DNA of 64,000 bases from Sycobia sp. Sy_11 (GCA_018907035.1 JACCIC010000366.1:106817-170816); one strand, 5' to 3'. Positions 36,030 to 49,059 are shown, counted from the first letter of the stretch. Made by a program: numbers and translations. The notes: generated from the sequence alone by a model not told the origin.

Positions 36030-37040
36030 ACGAAGCTCACTTTCTGGAAATAAATTTGAAGGTTGACGGATAAGGCGGTGATGGTGACGGCCTTCCATTG
36101 CAGGGCCATGGTGAACGTAGGATGAGCACGCCCCTGCATCAGGCGGCTGCTATTGCGAGCTGCTGAGTTCATCATCCTTTACGTTGCTGAAGTTTGGGCC
36201 GACCGCGTATGGCAGCTATACAGAGGAGATGCGCGCTCCGTGTAGCATGTTCGTATCATACGGTCTCGGAAGCAGTTTTGCTAGTGGTTTTCGGGGTGAT
36301 CCCGATAGACTTTCTGACCCAAGAGTGGACGATTGTTCACCAGATAAAGGAGACACTCCGCCAAGCCAAGCCAAAAGAAGGTGGACCGTCAGGCTTATAA
36401 GTCAGGTGGCCCTATTGGGATTAGTTGGCAGCACGGGGAGGCAAATTACTATCTCAGCCAGATGCTGACTGGCCAAGGGTCCTTGCGCTCGTACTTGCAC
36501 AAGATGGGCAAAGTCGTGGATCCCAGTTGTATATTCTCTGGATCCGCAATAGACGATGCCCATCATACATTTTTTGTGTGAGGACAGTGAGAGCAGCAGA
36601 AAGCGCTATAGGCGAAACATGCTGGAAGGGTCAAACCGGAAGGCATCATTTCTGATCCTCTCCAGCCAGAAGACATGGAGAAGAACTGCCTATTTAGTCG
36701 AGGTTATCCTCAGGCGGAAGAAGGTAGACCTTCTCTAGATTCGCGCCTTTAGCTGAGATCGGATGGCGCCCAAAGGCGAACATTCTGGTTTCCAATCCGA
36801 AGTAATGCCTAATAGCGGCTTGCGAGACGGGGAGTTGAGCCAAGTAAGGAAGGTCTCCTCGGTGCACGCCGATTTCAACTTGCAGCTCCTTTAGACATAC
36901 GGTATGCAGTCGAGGGAATATACGGATGAGGTAGTTTTTTAGTGGGTATGTCTTTGTGTAGGTGATTCCCACATATCCGAGGACCGGTCCCCGGGATCCA
37001 TAAAGGGTTTTTCTCCTCCTCTATAAAAAATTATATTATT
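36030..37040 (+). mobile_element. R1-like LINE, 5'-truncated copy 1
   Basis: The 3' end of a non-LTR element. A broken RT C-terminus (36130-36640) includes HGEANYYLSQMLTGQGSL, RSYLHKMG and AHHTFFVCED, typical of R1-clade proteins. The 3' UTR shares GGTCTCCTCGGTGCACGCC, the GAGGTAGTTTTTTA block and GGATCCATAAAG with copy 2 at 41440-41620, then ends in an A/T-rich tail. All coding is frameshifted. Confidence 0.82.
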
Positions 37041-37999
37041 ATTAGTATTATTGTTATTCCCAACCGTTGTCTGTACCTTGAAGAAGATCGGCTGTTTCAC
37101 CATCCCTCAGCCGATTGGGTGATCGGCTTAAAAGAGTACTTCCTCCTACCAATGAATGGAAGGGTGAAAAGATAGTAAGATAGCTGCCATTTTATGGAGT
37201 TAGTGAGCAGATATCCACTAAAAAGGGTATCCCAGAGTAAATGAGTTAACGCACGGAGCAGTGATGTGCTGGAAGGCCCGAAAGGGTAACTGAATAGGGA
37301 CTTCCATTTCGACCATGATTCTAGCTGCAGGTCCTATAAACAGACCTTCGTCAGTAATACAGAGATGAAGGAAGTCACACTCGCTCAGAGACTCTATAAA
37401 CGGGTATCTCCTGAGGAGTGAAAACACACGCGGAGCGTAAGCGAACGATCCTGTCAAAGGGATCTTAGCCGAGTGATTATAGATGCATGAGTGAGCTTCA
37501 AGCATTGGAGCTTCACTAGAATATTTGAGGGCGAATGTATGAATCTACATGAATGAAGGTTAGAATGAGGTACTCTTAAACAAATGACGGACCCCCGTGT
37601 TTGCCGTGCGGTGCCACTCGTGAGCTGCCAAAAGGAGATCCTGGGTGTCGAGGTTTACGCCTGGTTGCGTACTGGGTGACCCGAAACATCTTTGGCTTCC
37701 GCTGACGGCAAGACGGGAGGCGAGATCCTAGCCAGAACTAGTCAATCGGCTTTGGCGAGTGCGTTCGGTGCGTGATTTCCTCCGATGTTTCTTCAAAGGG
37801 TGAAACACCTTGTTGTTGGGGTGCGAAGCTCGAGAGGACGGAGGTGGAATAGCGCACCAGAACGCGCTATACTCCTGCACAATTGTCCGAGATGGGTCAG
37901 CCCTTACAGGCATGTATTGGGGGGCTGTCTCATCGAGGTCAACGTTGAAGGGCCCAGGAGGCCGACCATCTGCAGAAATGAAGTAACAAAAATAGATCT

Positions 38000-39177
38000 A
38001 TGGATTGCCTAAAGCAACAAAGAATTCACCTTGAGGTGGGGGAGGGAGAGTCGGCTGAGGCCGGGATTAAGTCTATTGCGCAGACGATTGAACTGGAGAT
38101 TATTCTCCAACTTGCTCGGCTGCTCAAAGACATGATAAAAGCAATGAAGAGCCAACCTAATATAAAAAAGGATATTAAGGATGGCCTCCCAAAAGCTGAG
38201 GAGCTCGTAGATGCTCTTCAGCACAAAATACAAGGGAAGAGGGTACCGGAGAGCCTCTTCCCAACAACTAGGTACAAGAGAGAAGAGACAATCCCGAAGA
38301 GACCGGCATCAAGTCCCCCGGATATCTCCCTTACCAAGAAGAAAAAAAAGAAGGGAGAGCAGGAGGATAAAGAAGAGGGTTGGAATATAGTAAAAAAAAA
38401 GAAGAAGAAGCACGGTGGACAGAATGCTGAGGAACAACCTCAGTATATGAAGAAAAAAATTACAGAAATAACAAAAAGGCCAAAGCTCGATGCGATCGCC
38501 ATCAAACCAGCGCAGGGGAAATCCTACACTGAGGTGATGAGATCCATCAGAGCGGTCAAACCGGAGGACTTGGGCACGTATGTGAAGACCGTCCGGAATA
38601 ATAAATCGGGTGAGGTGCTCATTGAACTCAGACATACCAAACCCAAAGATCGGCAGGCAGTTGCTGAAGTGCTCAAGGCCAGAGCGGCTGTGTAAGGAAG
38701 CTGACCCCTAGAGAAAGTCTAGAGGTTAGAGACCTGGACTGTTGCGTGACGGAGGATGAGGTGTGCGAGGCCCTCAAAAGCAAACTGCCAGATTATCGTG
38801 GCGAGCTGCAGGTCAGAGTGACCAAAACCAACACCGCGGAACAGCGTGCTGCTATCGTAGTATTGGAGGACGTTGCTGCCACGCAGCTGCTGAAGATCAA
38901 GTTTTTGCGAGTGGGCCTAGTGAATTGTAGTGTACGCCGCCGCGCAATAATGACGAGGTGCTACAGGTGCCTAGGCTATAGCCACCGGAGCCATAGCTCT
39001 AAAGGCCCTGACCGTAGCGACTGTTGTTATCGTTGCGGAGGGAGAGAACACAGGGTCGCGTCTTGCATCGCAGAACCCGAATGTTTTCTCTGTAAAGGTG
39101 AAGCGAAATCGGAAGGACGCCGGCACGTTGCAGGGATAAATAAAGAGATATTCTCACAGGCCATTGAACGCGGTCAG
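38000..39177 (+). pseudogene. R1-like ORF1 (gag) with zinc knuckles, frameshifted
   Basis: Nucleic-acid-binding protein of the LINE particle. The first frame (38000-38695) has a helical N-terminus, a Lys-rich low-complexity middle and the AIKPAQGKSYTEVMRSIRA region. The second frame (to 39177) holds the rest: an EVRDLDCC-type entry, VTEDEVCEALKSKLPD, then CCHC-type knuckles CYRCLGYSHRSH, CYRCGGREHRVASC and CFLCKGEAKSEGRRH. The break is at about 38693. The first knuckle lacks its last Cys (SKG follows). It is cut where the endonuclease should begin. Confidence 0.8.
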
Positions 39178-39184
39178 TAAAGCC

Positions 39185-41259
39185 TTGTTAGAATTCCAAA
39201 TGGCAAAGTGGTTGGTGGGAAAAGACGTCCTGTTTACTGGTGGACGGATGAGATAACTAACATGAGGCGTAGGTGTTTATATCTACGACGAATGTCACAG
39301 AGAACTCGTAAACACGGAGATGAGATCACTTTGATGAGGGCTGAATACAAACTATCTAAGAAAGCCCTTCGACGAGCGATCGAGGCCAGCAAACACCGAT
39401 GCTAAAAGGAGCTGTGTGAGGACATAGATGGGGACTCATGCAGACTGGGATACAGGTTAGTTGCTGGAAAACTGGGAGCTCATGGAAAAATGGGCACCTT
39501 AGACTCCGGCACAATGCAGAACATCGTAGATACTCTGTTCCCTACCCACCCTGATAGGTCTGATCCAGCTCCACCCAAACGAGAACTGGATGTACCTCTT
39601 TTCAGCAAGGAGGAGCTCGATAGAGCCGTGAGAATCATGCGGAATTAGAGGGCTTCAGGACTTGACGGAATTCCAGGAGAAGTGCTGAAAATAGTGGTTG
39701 AGGAGCATCCAGAACTCCTTCTGTCAATGTAGAATTCGTGCTTGATGGCTGGTTTATTCTATTCTAGCTGGAAGGTGGCGAAATTTGTGCTTATCGACAA
39801 GGGCAAGGGTCCGCCGGAGGCGCTCTCGTCGTATCGACCTTTATGCATGTTAGATACAGCTGGAAAGCTGATGGAGCGTCTATTGAAGCCACAACTCCTC
39901 GGGCCTGTTGCTGCTACCGGCGGCTTGGCTGACAGACAGTACGGATTCCGAGGGGACAGAGCGACGGTGGACGCAATCCTCGAGGTTGTTGATGCGGCGA
40001 GGCGCACAGAGAGGGGTAATCACTACTCCGGACCTGTTTGCCTCCTAGCTGACCTTAACGTTCGGAATGCCTTCAACTCTGTTGGATGGGCAAATGTTTT
40101 GATGGCCATGGAACAAGACTTTCGGGTACCGCCTTATATACTTCGTATATTGGGTGACTACCTTAAGGATCGATGCTTGGTTTATGAGACATCGGACGGT
40201 CGGAGAAGGAAAAAACTTAGTTCCGGGGTCGCTCAGGGGTCTATACTTTGAGCCCACATGTGGACCGTCTCATATGACGGAATACTCCGGATGCAGATGC
40301 CTGAGGGCACCTTTCTGGTTGGATACGCAGATGATGTTGCTGCTGCCATCATCGCTGGGAATTATGACGCTGCACAGATGCGACTCAATCAGTTAATGCG
40401 TCGCGTGGAAAGATGGATGGAGAGCAATGGGTTAGAACTGGCGGCGGCGAAAACGGAGATCGTGCTCCTGACTAAGAAACGTATCCCAAAGATACGCCTC
40501 ATACAGGTTGGAGACACGACGGTGAGCACCAAAGCAGCTGTATGGTACCTGGGGGTGACGCTTGATTCCAAGCTGACATTCTGGGATCAAATAAAAAAAG
40601 CGGCGGATAGAGCTGATAGAGCTGCCCGAGTGACAGCGCAACTTGCCAGGTTGATGGCCAATGTCGGCGGCCCAGCACCCTGCAAGCGGCGTCTGCTCAT
40701 AAGGACAGCTGAATCCATCATGCTATATGGCGCGGAGGTATGGGCCTATGCACTGATGGCCCAAAAATATAGAAAACGAATGGCGGCAGTGCAGCGTAGA
40801 GGGTTATTACGCATAGCGAGCTCCTACCGTACGATCTCCGAGTCGGCAGTGCTGGTAATCCCATGTGTTATTCCCATTGATCTCCAAGCACAAGAAAAGA
40901 AAGTTGTCCACCAGAATAAAAATATTCTCGGCAGAATAGAGGCAGCTGCACGGGCCAGAGCTGCTACGATGACCGAATGGCAGAAGCGCTGGGAGAGGGA
41001 TCCGCGCGGCCGATGGACGGCTCGACTGATCAGTCAGTTCAAGCCATGGTTCCAGAGGTCGCACGGAGAGGTTAATTACCACCTCACGCAGCTCTTATCG
41101 GGGCAGGGTCGGTTTCGATCCTATCTCCACAAGACCGGATCCGAACTGTGCCCACTGTTGCGCTCCCCGAAAGGATGCGCTTCACACGTTTTTTCATTGC
41201 GAGGTGTTTCGGCTCGAATGGAAGTACCTCTGGAGAGACGTACGGCCATCTGGGCCTGA
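39185..41259 (+). pseudogene. R1-like ORF2 reverse transcriptase, broken
   Basis: Lead-in PVYWWTDEITNMRRRCLYLRR, then RT motifs ASGLDGIPGEVLK, SYRPLCMLDTAGKLMERLL, QYGFRGDRATVDAI, LLADLNVRNAFNSVGW, SGVAQGSIL, and the catalytic box in GYADDVAAAI (about 40320), followed by a thumb region and the R1-type C-terminus VNYHLTQLLSGQGRFRSYLH. Stops at about 39405, 39647, 39731 and 40249-40251, and a loss of phase at the end of the zinc region. The endonuclease is absent, so it is non-functional. Confidence 0.88.
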
Positions 41260-41867
41260 AAATACCGTCCAGCTGATGCTGGAGAGCCCTGAGAAGTGGT
41301 CCAGGATTTGCAATTTTTGCAAGGCCATCCTGGACCACAAACGAAGAATTGAAGTAGGCGTGGAAGTCCTCAAGGGCGAATAGGATGGCGCAGTCCAGAA
41401 GTAATGTCCTCATAGACGGTTCCTGGGCTGCATTTATGCCATCTTGAGGAGGTCTCCTCGGTGCACGCCTGCCGACCCTGACTCGCAGCTCTTTTCAGTG
41501 CTGTGGGAAGCAGTCGAGGGGAATGCACTGAGGAGGTAGTTTTTTACTGGGTATGCCCTTCACAGGTGAGTCCTACATACATGAGGACCGGTCTCCGGGA
41601 TCCATAAAGGATTTTTCTCCTCCTCCCAAAAAAAAAAAAATTATTATAATATTATTCTCACGACTATTATTATCATTCTATTAGTTCTTTATGTATGTAG
41701 ATATATATATACGCATGTACGCTTTCATACACATCTATTTTATATTACGGTCAGTATAAACACACCCGCATACACACATATATACATATTACTGGGCTTA
41801 GTTACTTTACTATTACTGATACTAATGGTCGTTAAATCCATATAATGTATTAATAATTTATATTGAT

Positions 41868-42105
41868 TTACAAAAGCTACAATAAATCTAAAATTTGAAA
41901 TTCTAGCAACCGGTGCAAAAGTTTCATCATAATCAATCGAACTTTATATCTCAGTGGGCTTCCAAATTCATCGTTTTTAATATTAAATACCCATTTAAAA
42001 TTAACAATATTCTTATTCAACTGTATATTAACTAATGTCCATGCATTATTTTCTATTAATGAATTTATTTCATCAGAAATGGCTTGCTGCTACTTTGCTT
42101 TCTAT
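41868..42105 (-). pseudogene. Ty1/copia reverse transcriptase fragment
   Basis: Reading leftwards in shifting frames: ISDEINSLIENNAWTLVNI, NFKWVFNIKNDEFGSPLRYK, then DYDETFAPVARISNFRFI. This order is diagnostic of the copia RT N-terminal region. A short deletion removes the segment between the two halves. Nothing else of the element is in view. Confidence 0.8.
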
Positions 42106-43385
42106 TTTTTATTTCATTGAATATATAATACAATATAATGCAATTCCAAAATAGCCGAAGAAGAAAAAGCCTTCTCTCATTGACTCATAAAAGGTCCTCC
42201 TTCATTTTCCATAGATCAAAAATTTTTTTTCATTGATTGACTTAGTTTTCCATCTTAGCCTTGCCCTTCCCAATATCTGCCTAAAATTACAAATAATATG
42301 AATGTAATATTACAAGAAATTCATTTGATATTCTCACTCATCTATTTCTACACGTAGACTCTATTTCAACTCCATAAATTAAAAAATTATTGTCAAAAAA
42401 TAAGGTCAGTTCAAAGACGTTTCAAAAATATCAAGATTACTAAGTTATTCATCCCCCATCGGGGGTTGTCAATTGTCGTATGCCCTGTGGGCTGGCGTGG
42501 GGGCCTGTCTGGGGTTTCAGACGGCTAATCTGGCAATGGCTGTAGGCGTTGGGAGGCTCGCTCTTCGGGCGGAGAATGGTGGTAAAATTGCGCTGACGCG
42601 GTAAACTACCTCTCTAGCTACAAAAGTAACCACCCCAGCGGGATCCTTTAAGGGGACCTGTTGGACCTCTCCCTCAATTAGTGTTGGGCCTAAGGGCTCC
42701 CGAGAACGGCCATGTGAATCCCGTAGAGGCTAAAGACAACCCTCCATTTCGTCCGGAAGGAGGCGGAATGGGTATAAAATCAAATGGGTATAAAAACTTC
42801 CAAACAAGATGGGAGCCATTGTGCTGAGCCGATTAAGTATTCTACTTTAGACCCTCGAAAAAACGCTATTTTTGTGAAATTTTTCTGAGAATGCTATTGA
42901 AGATATGTATGTCGGATTTGAAATGCTTAATAAATACACTATTGAAGTACTTTTATACATGTAAAGTATGGTCAAACCCAACACTTCAAAAAGTAGGTAA
43001 CGTTGTAGTGATCGTAAAATCTTACCGACAGATGGTCTGAAACAAAAAATCAAATAGTTGCATGTTCAGTATAACTCCAGAAACCGATCTAACTAGAATA
43101 TTTTATGTACGTGCAAAATCAACAAAATGGCGGCTAAAATACGAAAGAAAAAAAATTGCTTTTTTCCGTCTTTTTTGCAATAAAAATATAGTTAGAATTA
43201 AAATTTTAAGTTATTGTAGTTAGGACGGTTGATACAAACATATAGAATATGTGTTCAAAATTTCATAAGGATCGGTTAAATAGTTTTTTAGTTTTCACGA
43301 GCACGGTACTTGAATACGCTGTTTTGAGAAAAACGCGTTTAAAGTTTTCGCAAGTGAAAAATCGTAGAAAAAATTATCTTACGCT
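42106..43385. other. Spacer with a GC-rich block
   Basis: AT-rich except for 42460-42780, a GC-rich non-coding stretch (CCCCATCGGGGGTTGTC onward) that resembles a LINE 5' UTR in composition only. I find no coding or repeat evidence to name it. Confidence 0.4.
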
Positions 43386-43387
43386 CA

Positions 43388-43950
43388 ATCAGCGATGCCT
43401 GGGCAATACAATATGCCTTCAACTTGTTCCAGGTGAGTATTTTCGTCTAATTTTGGCTGCTTTTTTTTAATTCTGCTCTCCTTAGAAGCCTCAGTCGAGC
43501 GGCGGTTCTCTCGAACGATGCGCTGTTGGTCGCGCATATTGGCGAACTGCATGGCGGTTTGGCCGATTTTCAGGCCCATAATTTCCATTATGTTCAAAAG
43601 TGGGCTGAATCCTTCATTAAAAATGCGGGCAACAATGAGGCATGCAATTTTAACGTTTTTTTCCATTATAGACATGCTTCGGTGTCATAGCCCAAAATGT
43701 TGAGTTGAAACACGCATTCTTATTTTGAGTGTTACTGCCCAAACATGTCTCCAGCAATTTGACTTTTATTAGATCTTCATAGATCGGTTTCAGCACCTCT
43801 TGCACGTAACTAGCAAGAGCAGGACGGTGTTTATAATTTTTGAAAGCATTGTTTGCTTCGGCCTTCTTATATTTGCACCAGCTGTCTGAAGAGTACGTAT
43901 GCTGTGGTTTGACGTACTCTTGTTACTAGTACCTCTTCCGTCAGTGAATC
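43388..43950 (-). pseudogene. Fragment of an element-borne gene, class unknown
   Basis: Reading leftwards from about 43950: WCKYKKAEANNAFKNYKHR, VQEVLKPIYEDLIKVKLLE, CFNSTFWAM, then the open C-terminal 96 codons (GLKIGQTAMQFANMRDQQR, STEASKESRIKKKQPK, EGILYCPGIAD). I recall proteins of this shape repeatedly beside mobile elements in arthropods, but cannot name the superfamily. One frame change near 43690. A possible further exon lies to the right. Confidence 0.5.
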
Positions 43951-44399
43951 TGTTTCCGTGAAAAGAACGTTTTCTAGTTCTAGATGGACGACTAGAAGTT
44001 TTCTATGCGCGATACACTTTCTTCGTATTCATTGCGAATAGATTGCTTCACTTTTGAACTTCGAATCACGACTGATTCTCCACTACTGAAATACAGAACT
44101 GAAATACAGAAACCAAATTATAAAAGGAAGGTAATATTGAGAAGCAAAGGTATATATTTTGATGAGAATATATATAGGTGTAATGATTTACAATAGGGGA
44201 ACAGCTGCTGCAGCAAACAAGGCCAGGTAGATGGCTTATCCGGCGCGCACGCTGGGCGGGTCGGAATAGCGCGATCAGGTAAGTGCGTTCGAAAGGTGAA
44301 AACATATAGTTACACTACCTGAATCCTTCTAAAATTGTGAGCTAACATTCTTGAATATATTTACTTTCGACAAATGTAAAAAAAAAATTTTTTTTCAAA

Positions 44400-46063
44400 G
44401 TTGTAAAGTAGAATACTGTCTTAACTTTGCCGCTGGGGTAGTAGCGGTCTCTAACGATCATGGGCGACCTCCATGAGTAATTATTCTGACCGGTACATAC
44501 GAGGTTCTGTGTCGGTGGTCCAACTTTCCCAACATTCTTGTGGGATCAAAATAGATAACATAAAAAATCCTGAAATGAAAGACGAGGCCCGAGGGGTTGT
44601 ACTGCCCCCGGGCCCCTCAAATACGTTCACTGGCCAGGAGGTCAAGGTGAACGCAGCTCCAGGCTCCCCAGATCAGTGAGAATGGGGACAATAGGTTCCA
44701 AGATAAAAAGATGCTGTGCGGCGTAGCCAGGAGGAAGATAGCTCGGTAGCGTAGAGCTGCCGAGTATGACAACTGAGGCTTTGCTGCGGAGATCAAGGTG
44801 GGGCTCAAAAGGCGACAAGATCTCACCCTTGGCCTCTAGAAAACCTAAAAAACCCAAGGAGGGGAACGGCAAAGGTACAGGCTCAAAGTCTGGCCCTCCG
44901 CCCCCCCCTCTGGGGGAAGGCTGGTGGGAGCTCGGATTCTCTCGGACGTCCAAAGGTCAAACTCTCTGACATGTGTGTCGTGTACGAGGATTATCCGGAG
45001 ACACTCATCACTTCAGAAATGTTTTCAGCACTTCTTGAGGCGGTTTCGAAGGTGATGTATAGTACGCCACCTGACACATGACCTAGGTTTAATATCTCCT
45101 TCTGTAGAGGGAGAGCAATTTGGCGGTGGCCAACAACCCATAGGCGAAGGAGTGTCTAGCCGATAAACTAACCACTCTGAACTTACCTTGGGTGCAGACT
45201 AAGCTCAAAATGGGCAGTGTGGAGCTCCTTCAAGCCAGACTAAAGGAGGTGACGTGGATACCGGGCCCTTTGGTGAGCCCGTCAACCGTCTTAGAACGGA
45301 TGGAGGGACAGAACCCCTCATTAAAGACTAAGACAAAGTCATGGAGAGTAGTCAAAACTCAGGTCGGAGAGGAAAAGATGGCCAGCGCGGGGGATAAACA
45401 CCCCCTTGTGCTGATCATCCCGGAATCGCACACCGGATTGCTGATGGCTCTCAACCACAGACGTTGGTATCTCAGAGCTCACTTTCAATGTGAGCCGCTC
45501 CATAAATGGCTCCATCGGGTATCTCATTCTTCCAAATTAATTTGCACCACTACAAAAACGCTCCTGCAATTATGCAGAGGAGTTTAGCGGAGGTGCACAC
45601 CTGCATATCACTAATCCAAGAATCTTAGATAGTGAAGGGCACGATAAGGAAGCTGATGTCTGAGGCCACTTGTATCAGAGACTCAGAGGCACTAAGGCCT
45701 CGAGCAGGTGTCCTGATAAAGGGTATACGTGCTTTTCCGCTGCTCAGCCTCTGTACTGGATATCTAGCGGTGGTTTCTGTGAAGGTAGAGGGGATTAGAC
45801 AAGTAGTCATTGCATCCGCCTACCTCCCATATAACAGCACTGAAAACCCTACTGGGGAAGTCTGGAGACTGATGAAATATTGTACGATTAGCAACCTTCC
45901 ACTAGTCCTAGGGTGTGATGCGAACTCACATCACAGGTTGTGGGGTAGAACTAACACGAATGAGAGGGGCACAAAACTAAAAGAGTATCCAGCAGGAACA
46001 GAGCTAATAATATTCAATATATTGCCTGTGAGAACGTTATATCAAATTTTAAACTTAACGTAG
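44400..46063 (+). pseudogene. Non-LTR element fragment: ORF1 remains and endonuclease
   Basis: The 5' part (44470-45590) contains broken gag-like frames (LPPGPSNTF region; SWRVVKTQVGEEKMASAGD). The 45632-46063 frame is part of an APE-type endonuclease: RPRAGVLIKGIRAFPL, IRQVVIASAYLPYNS, LPLVLGCDANSHHRLWGRTN, RGTKL, with the catalytic-type GCDANSHH motif intact. The endonuclease nicks the target for reverse transcription. Sequence stops at about 46063, with no RT. Confidence 0.75.
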
Positions 46064-46410
46064 AATGATAAATAATATAAATTAAACGCAAATCACATTT
46101 CTATATAATTACTTTATATAAAGTATACGTACATATTTTAATATTGTGTTAAACTTCTAAATAATAATTGACTATTAAATTATAATATTAAAAACTGTAG
46201 GCAGTTTTACATTTATAGATTATTAAATGAAAAATAAATCGTTGCCTAGCTATCTTTTAGCAACAATTTGTATAAACATTATAATTTTTTGATCAGTGAA
46301 AAATTAATCGTGATCGTTTTTTCGACATTTCCTTTTCCATTATTTTAATTTAAAAAAATTGTTGCAGAAATTTATTGACTTTAACAGTTTTGACAGTCAG
46401 TTTCACCAGC

Positions 46411-46425
46411 GGCCACTAGGTGGTG
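46411..46425 (+). promoter_or_regulatory. CTCF-like motif
   Basis: GGCCACTAGGTGGTG stands in AT-rich DNA and matches the CCACnAGGTGG core known for CTCF. Its near-palindromy means it could be chance. The surrounding 46064-46600 has no gene. Confidence 0.25.
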
Positions 46426-46619
46426 TCTTAAATCACGAACATCATCATGATCATATCTAAATTTAGGATTCGTATCCTCAAGAAGGTGTGACGTAGTCGA
46501 TACCGTTTTTGTTCTTCAGGTTTGTATGACACTACTCTCACAGTTTTTGGATATCTTTTGTTTTTTGTAAATTTTATTTTCTCTTATGTGGGAAAATATC
46601 TCTCTCTATCTCTCTCTCT

Positions 46620-48150
46620 CTATCTGCACTACATCGAAAATTCTAGAACGTGTTGCATATAAGCAAATTTCCGGGTTTATCGCCGAAAATAAGATACTAG
46701 ACAACTACCAGTCGGGTTTTAGAAAACTACATAGCACACAAACAACTCTATTAAAAATTTGTGATGATATTCGCCAAGTCTCCGATAACAAAGAAGTTGT
46801 ACTCTTGGTTTCGATTGACTTTTCTCGAGCTTTCGACTTGGTTAATATACCGTTATTATGCAGAAAACTGGAACACGTTGGTTTTTCTGATGCTTCGCTT
46901 AACTGAATTGCCTCATTTTTCTCTAATAGAAAACAATACGTAAGCTCAACTACAGGTGAAAATTCCTCTATGAAGACCTCCACATTCTCTCTATTTATTA
47001 ATGATGCTCCATTAGTTCTCCGATATAGTAAACATCACCTATACGCTGACGATTTTACCATTTACATTAGCGGGCAGTTTAGTGATTTAGAAATAATAAT
47101 TATGAAGATGAACATTGACCTTCATAATCTATTTGTTTGGGAGACTTCTAATGGCCTTTCTATCAACGCCAGTAAAACTCAATCCATTTTTCCAGTTAGG
47201 TACTAGGAACTTTGTGAATCGTCTTCCTATCTCCGATTTAACGTCACTTCACTTAAACCACGATAGAGTTGCATACACTAATACTATTAAAATACTCGCT
47301 ATTACCTTCGATAGCTACTTAACTTGGGCCCGCAATGCATGCTTACCACAAGGAAATGTTTTGCAGTGTTAGCAAGATTACGCAAAAGCAGTAACTGCAT
47401 TACACGTCAGTTAAAAGTAAGACTTATTAAACAGCTAGTCTTCCCATACTTAGATTATTGCTGTTCTCTCTTTCTTGACCTTTCCGCCGAACTGAAGTTG
47501 AAGTTACATTGCTGTAAGAACGCTGCAATTCGGTTCGCTTTAGACCTTAAAAAATCCGATCATATAACCACATAATCCGATCATAAAACCATACAATCCG
47601 ATCATATAACCATATAATCCGATCATATTACCATATAATTTACGTAGAGAGTACCTTGCCGTTATGCTACTGGTATCTGTACTGAGACACGGTGAACCAC
47701 TTTATATTTATAATAAGCTAAAATTTAAAAAAAGTATCAGTTTAGCTTCGCTACGTGATGTTGATATTGACCTATTTATTAATAGGGCACGATTATCACG
47801 CAATATGTACTCATTCACCATTGTTGCTTCACGTTTGTGGAATGAGATACCAGCACGTATAAGATCTTCCTATAAAACCTCTGCTTTTAAGCCTGCGCTG
47901 ATTCAATTCTATAGAGAACGTTATCTTAGTAATTGATTTATGATACACATAAGCACCTCCTAAGTAATGTTAATATTATTATTATATTATTATAATTTTA
48001 TATTTATATTGTTAGAAAGTGTTGTTATATATGTAATATTAAAATTATGATTAATTTGTGTTATTATATATAGCTTGACTATTATTGTAATATTGCTATG
48101 CTGGCCTATGAAGGACCACGAGTCCTTAGGCTCTAATAAATACAATTCTA
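46620..48150 (+). pseudogene. Non-LTR element (Jockey-like) RT, broken
   Basis: RT in several frames: KILERVAYKQISGFI, LDNYQSGFRKLHSTQTTLL, VVLLVSIDFSRAFDLVN, then the HLYADDFTIYI box (about 47040), NGLSINASKTQS, KILAITFDSYLTWA, and a C-terminal domain (QLVFPYLDYCCSLFLDLS, NAAIRFALDLKKSDH; SFTIVASRLWNEIPARIR). A three-fold GATCATA/ACCATA repeat occurs at 47560-47635. The 3' UTR ends TCCTTAGGCTCTAATAAATAC before (CT)n at about 48158. Four or more stops or frameshifts. Confidence 0.82.
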
Positions 48151-48157
48151 ATTCTAT

Positions 48158-48167
48158 CTCTCTCTCT

Positions 48168-48231
<64 letters not shown>

Positions 48232-48245
48232 TTCTTTCTTTCTTT
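48158..48245. repeat. (CT)n microsatellite
   Basis: Long CT/CTTT run directly after the 3' end of the Jockey-like LINE. Confidence 0.95.
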
Positions 48246-48440
48246 CTCCGTCTTCTCTTCTAAAATGGTTTTGTATGCCAAATCATACTGAACATAATTT
48301 GTTACGATAAATTATTGAATATTTTTGTTTTTATACGTTATGCTAACTTCAGAAATTGACAATAGACTATGTTCTTTTTTAATTTGAACAAAAGAAATGA
48401 TGGCAAAATAAGCGTTCTTAACCAATATCTAGGAATTATG

Positions 48441-48447
<7 letters not shown>

Positions 48448-48488
<41 letters not shown>

Positions 48489-48616
48489 TCACGTTTGCAT
48501 AAATAAAAAGGTAATATCAGCGTCCGCTTCAAAAATACGCTATCGCATACTTGAATTTCAGTTGGCACCACTATTAGAATATTCACGGTATTTGATTGAA
48601 AAAACGGAAATATACG

Positions 48617-48669
<53 letters not shown>
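48448..48669. repeat. Two (AT)n microsatellites
   Basis: TA runs at 48448-48486 and 48619-48669 separated by unrecognised AT-rich DNA. Confidence 0.92.
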
Positions 48670-48671
<2 letters not shown>

Positions 48672-48720
48672 TATATACATTTTCAATACGGTTTCTACTG
48701 AGAAATATTATATTGGCGTG

Positions 48721-49014
48721 TACGGGCGGTTGAATACGATATCTCGTTGGCTCAGGACAATTTCTATTGGACGTTTTGTGTTCATATGATAGAATGCGAT
48801 GTCCATGTGTCTTTAGACGATTTCTATGGGGAATTTCGTGTTCAGACGGTAAAAAACGATGTCCAGGTATAACGGGACAACTTCTACAGAGAATTTCGTG
48901 TTCCGACGATAGAAGACCATGTCCAGGTATGACGAGAAGATTTCTATGGGGAGATTCATGTGGGGACGTTCGAATAGGATGTCTGGACGTTTTGGAACGA
49001 CTTCTACGGGAAGC
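48721..49014 (+). repeat. 60-bp minisatellite, direct block
   Basis: Five units of exactly 60 bp (starts 48721, 48781, 48841, 48901, 48961), each with GACNATTTCTATNGGGAATTT-like and GATGTCCAGG-like cores. Because the period is a multiple of three, an open frame (48767-49075) encodes a repeated Cys-rich 20-residue peptide (RRFLWGISCSD type). Confidence 0.9.
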
Positions 49015-49059
49015 GTTTAAGAGACTTCATCAAGAGATTCATATTATATCACTCGAACA

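Larger units (their letters stand above)
37560..41640 (+). mobile_element. R1-like LINE copy 2
   Basis: A longer copy of the same LINE: GC-rich 5' UTR (from about 37560; the start is uncertain), gag-like frame, RT region, and a 3' UTR nearly matching copy 1, ending in oligo-A at about 41628-41640. The endonuclease domain expected between gag and RT is missing (junction about 39140-39185), so this is an internally deleted copy. DNA at 37041-37560 is not recognised and may be older 5' sequence. Confidence 0.85.

Noticed and set aside
38309..38635. Minus-strand 108-codon frame
   Set aside because: Antisense of the Lys-rich R1-like gag; no motif.
48338..48789. Frames with Ile-Tyr repeats
   Set aside because: Translate the (AT)n microsatellites.
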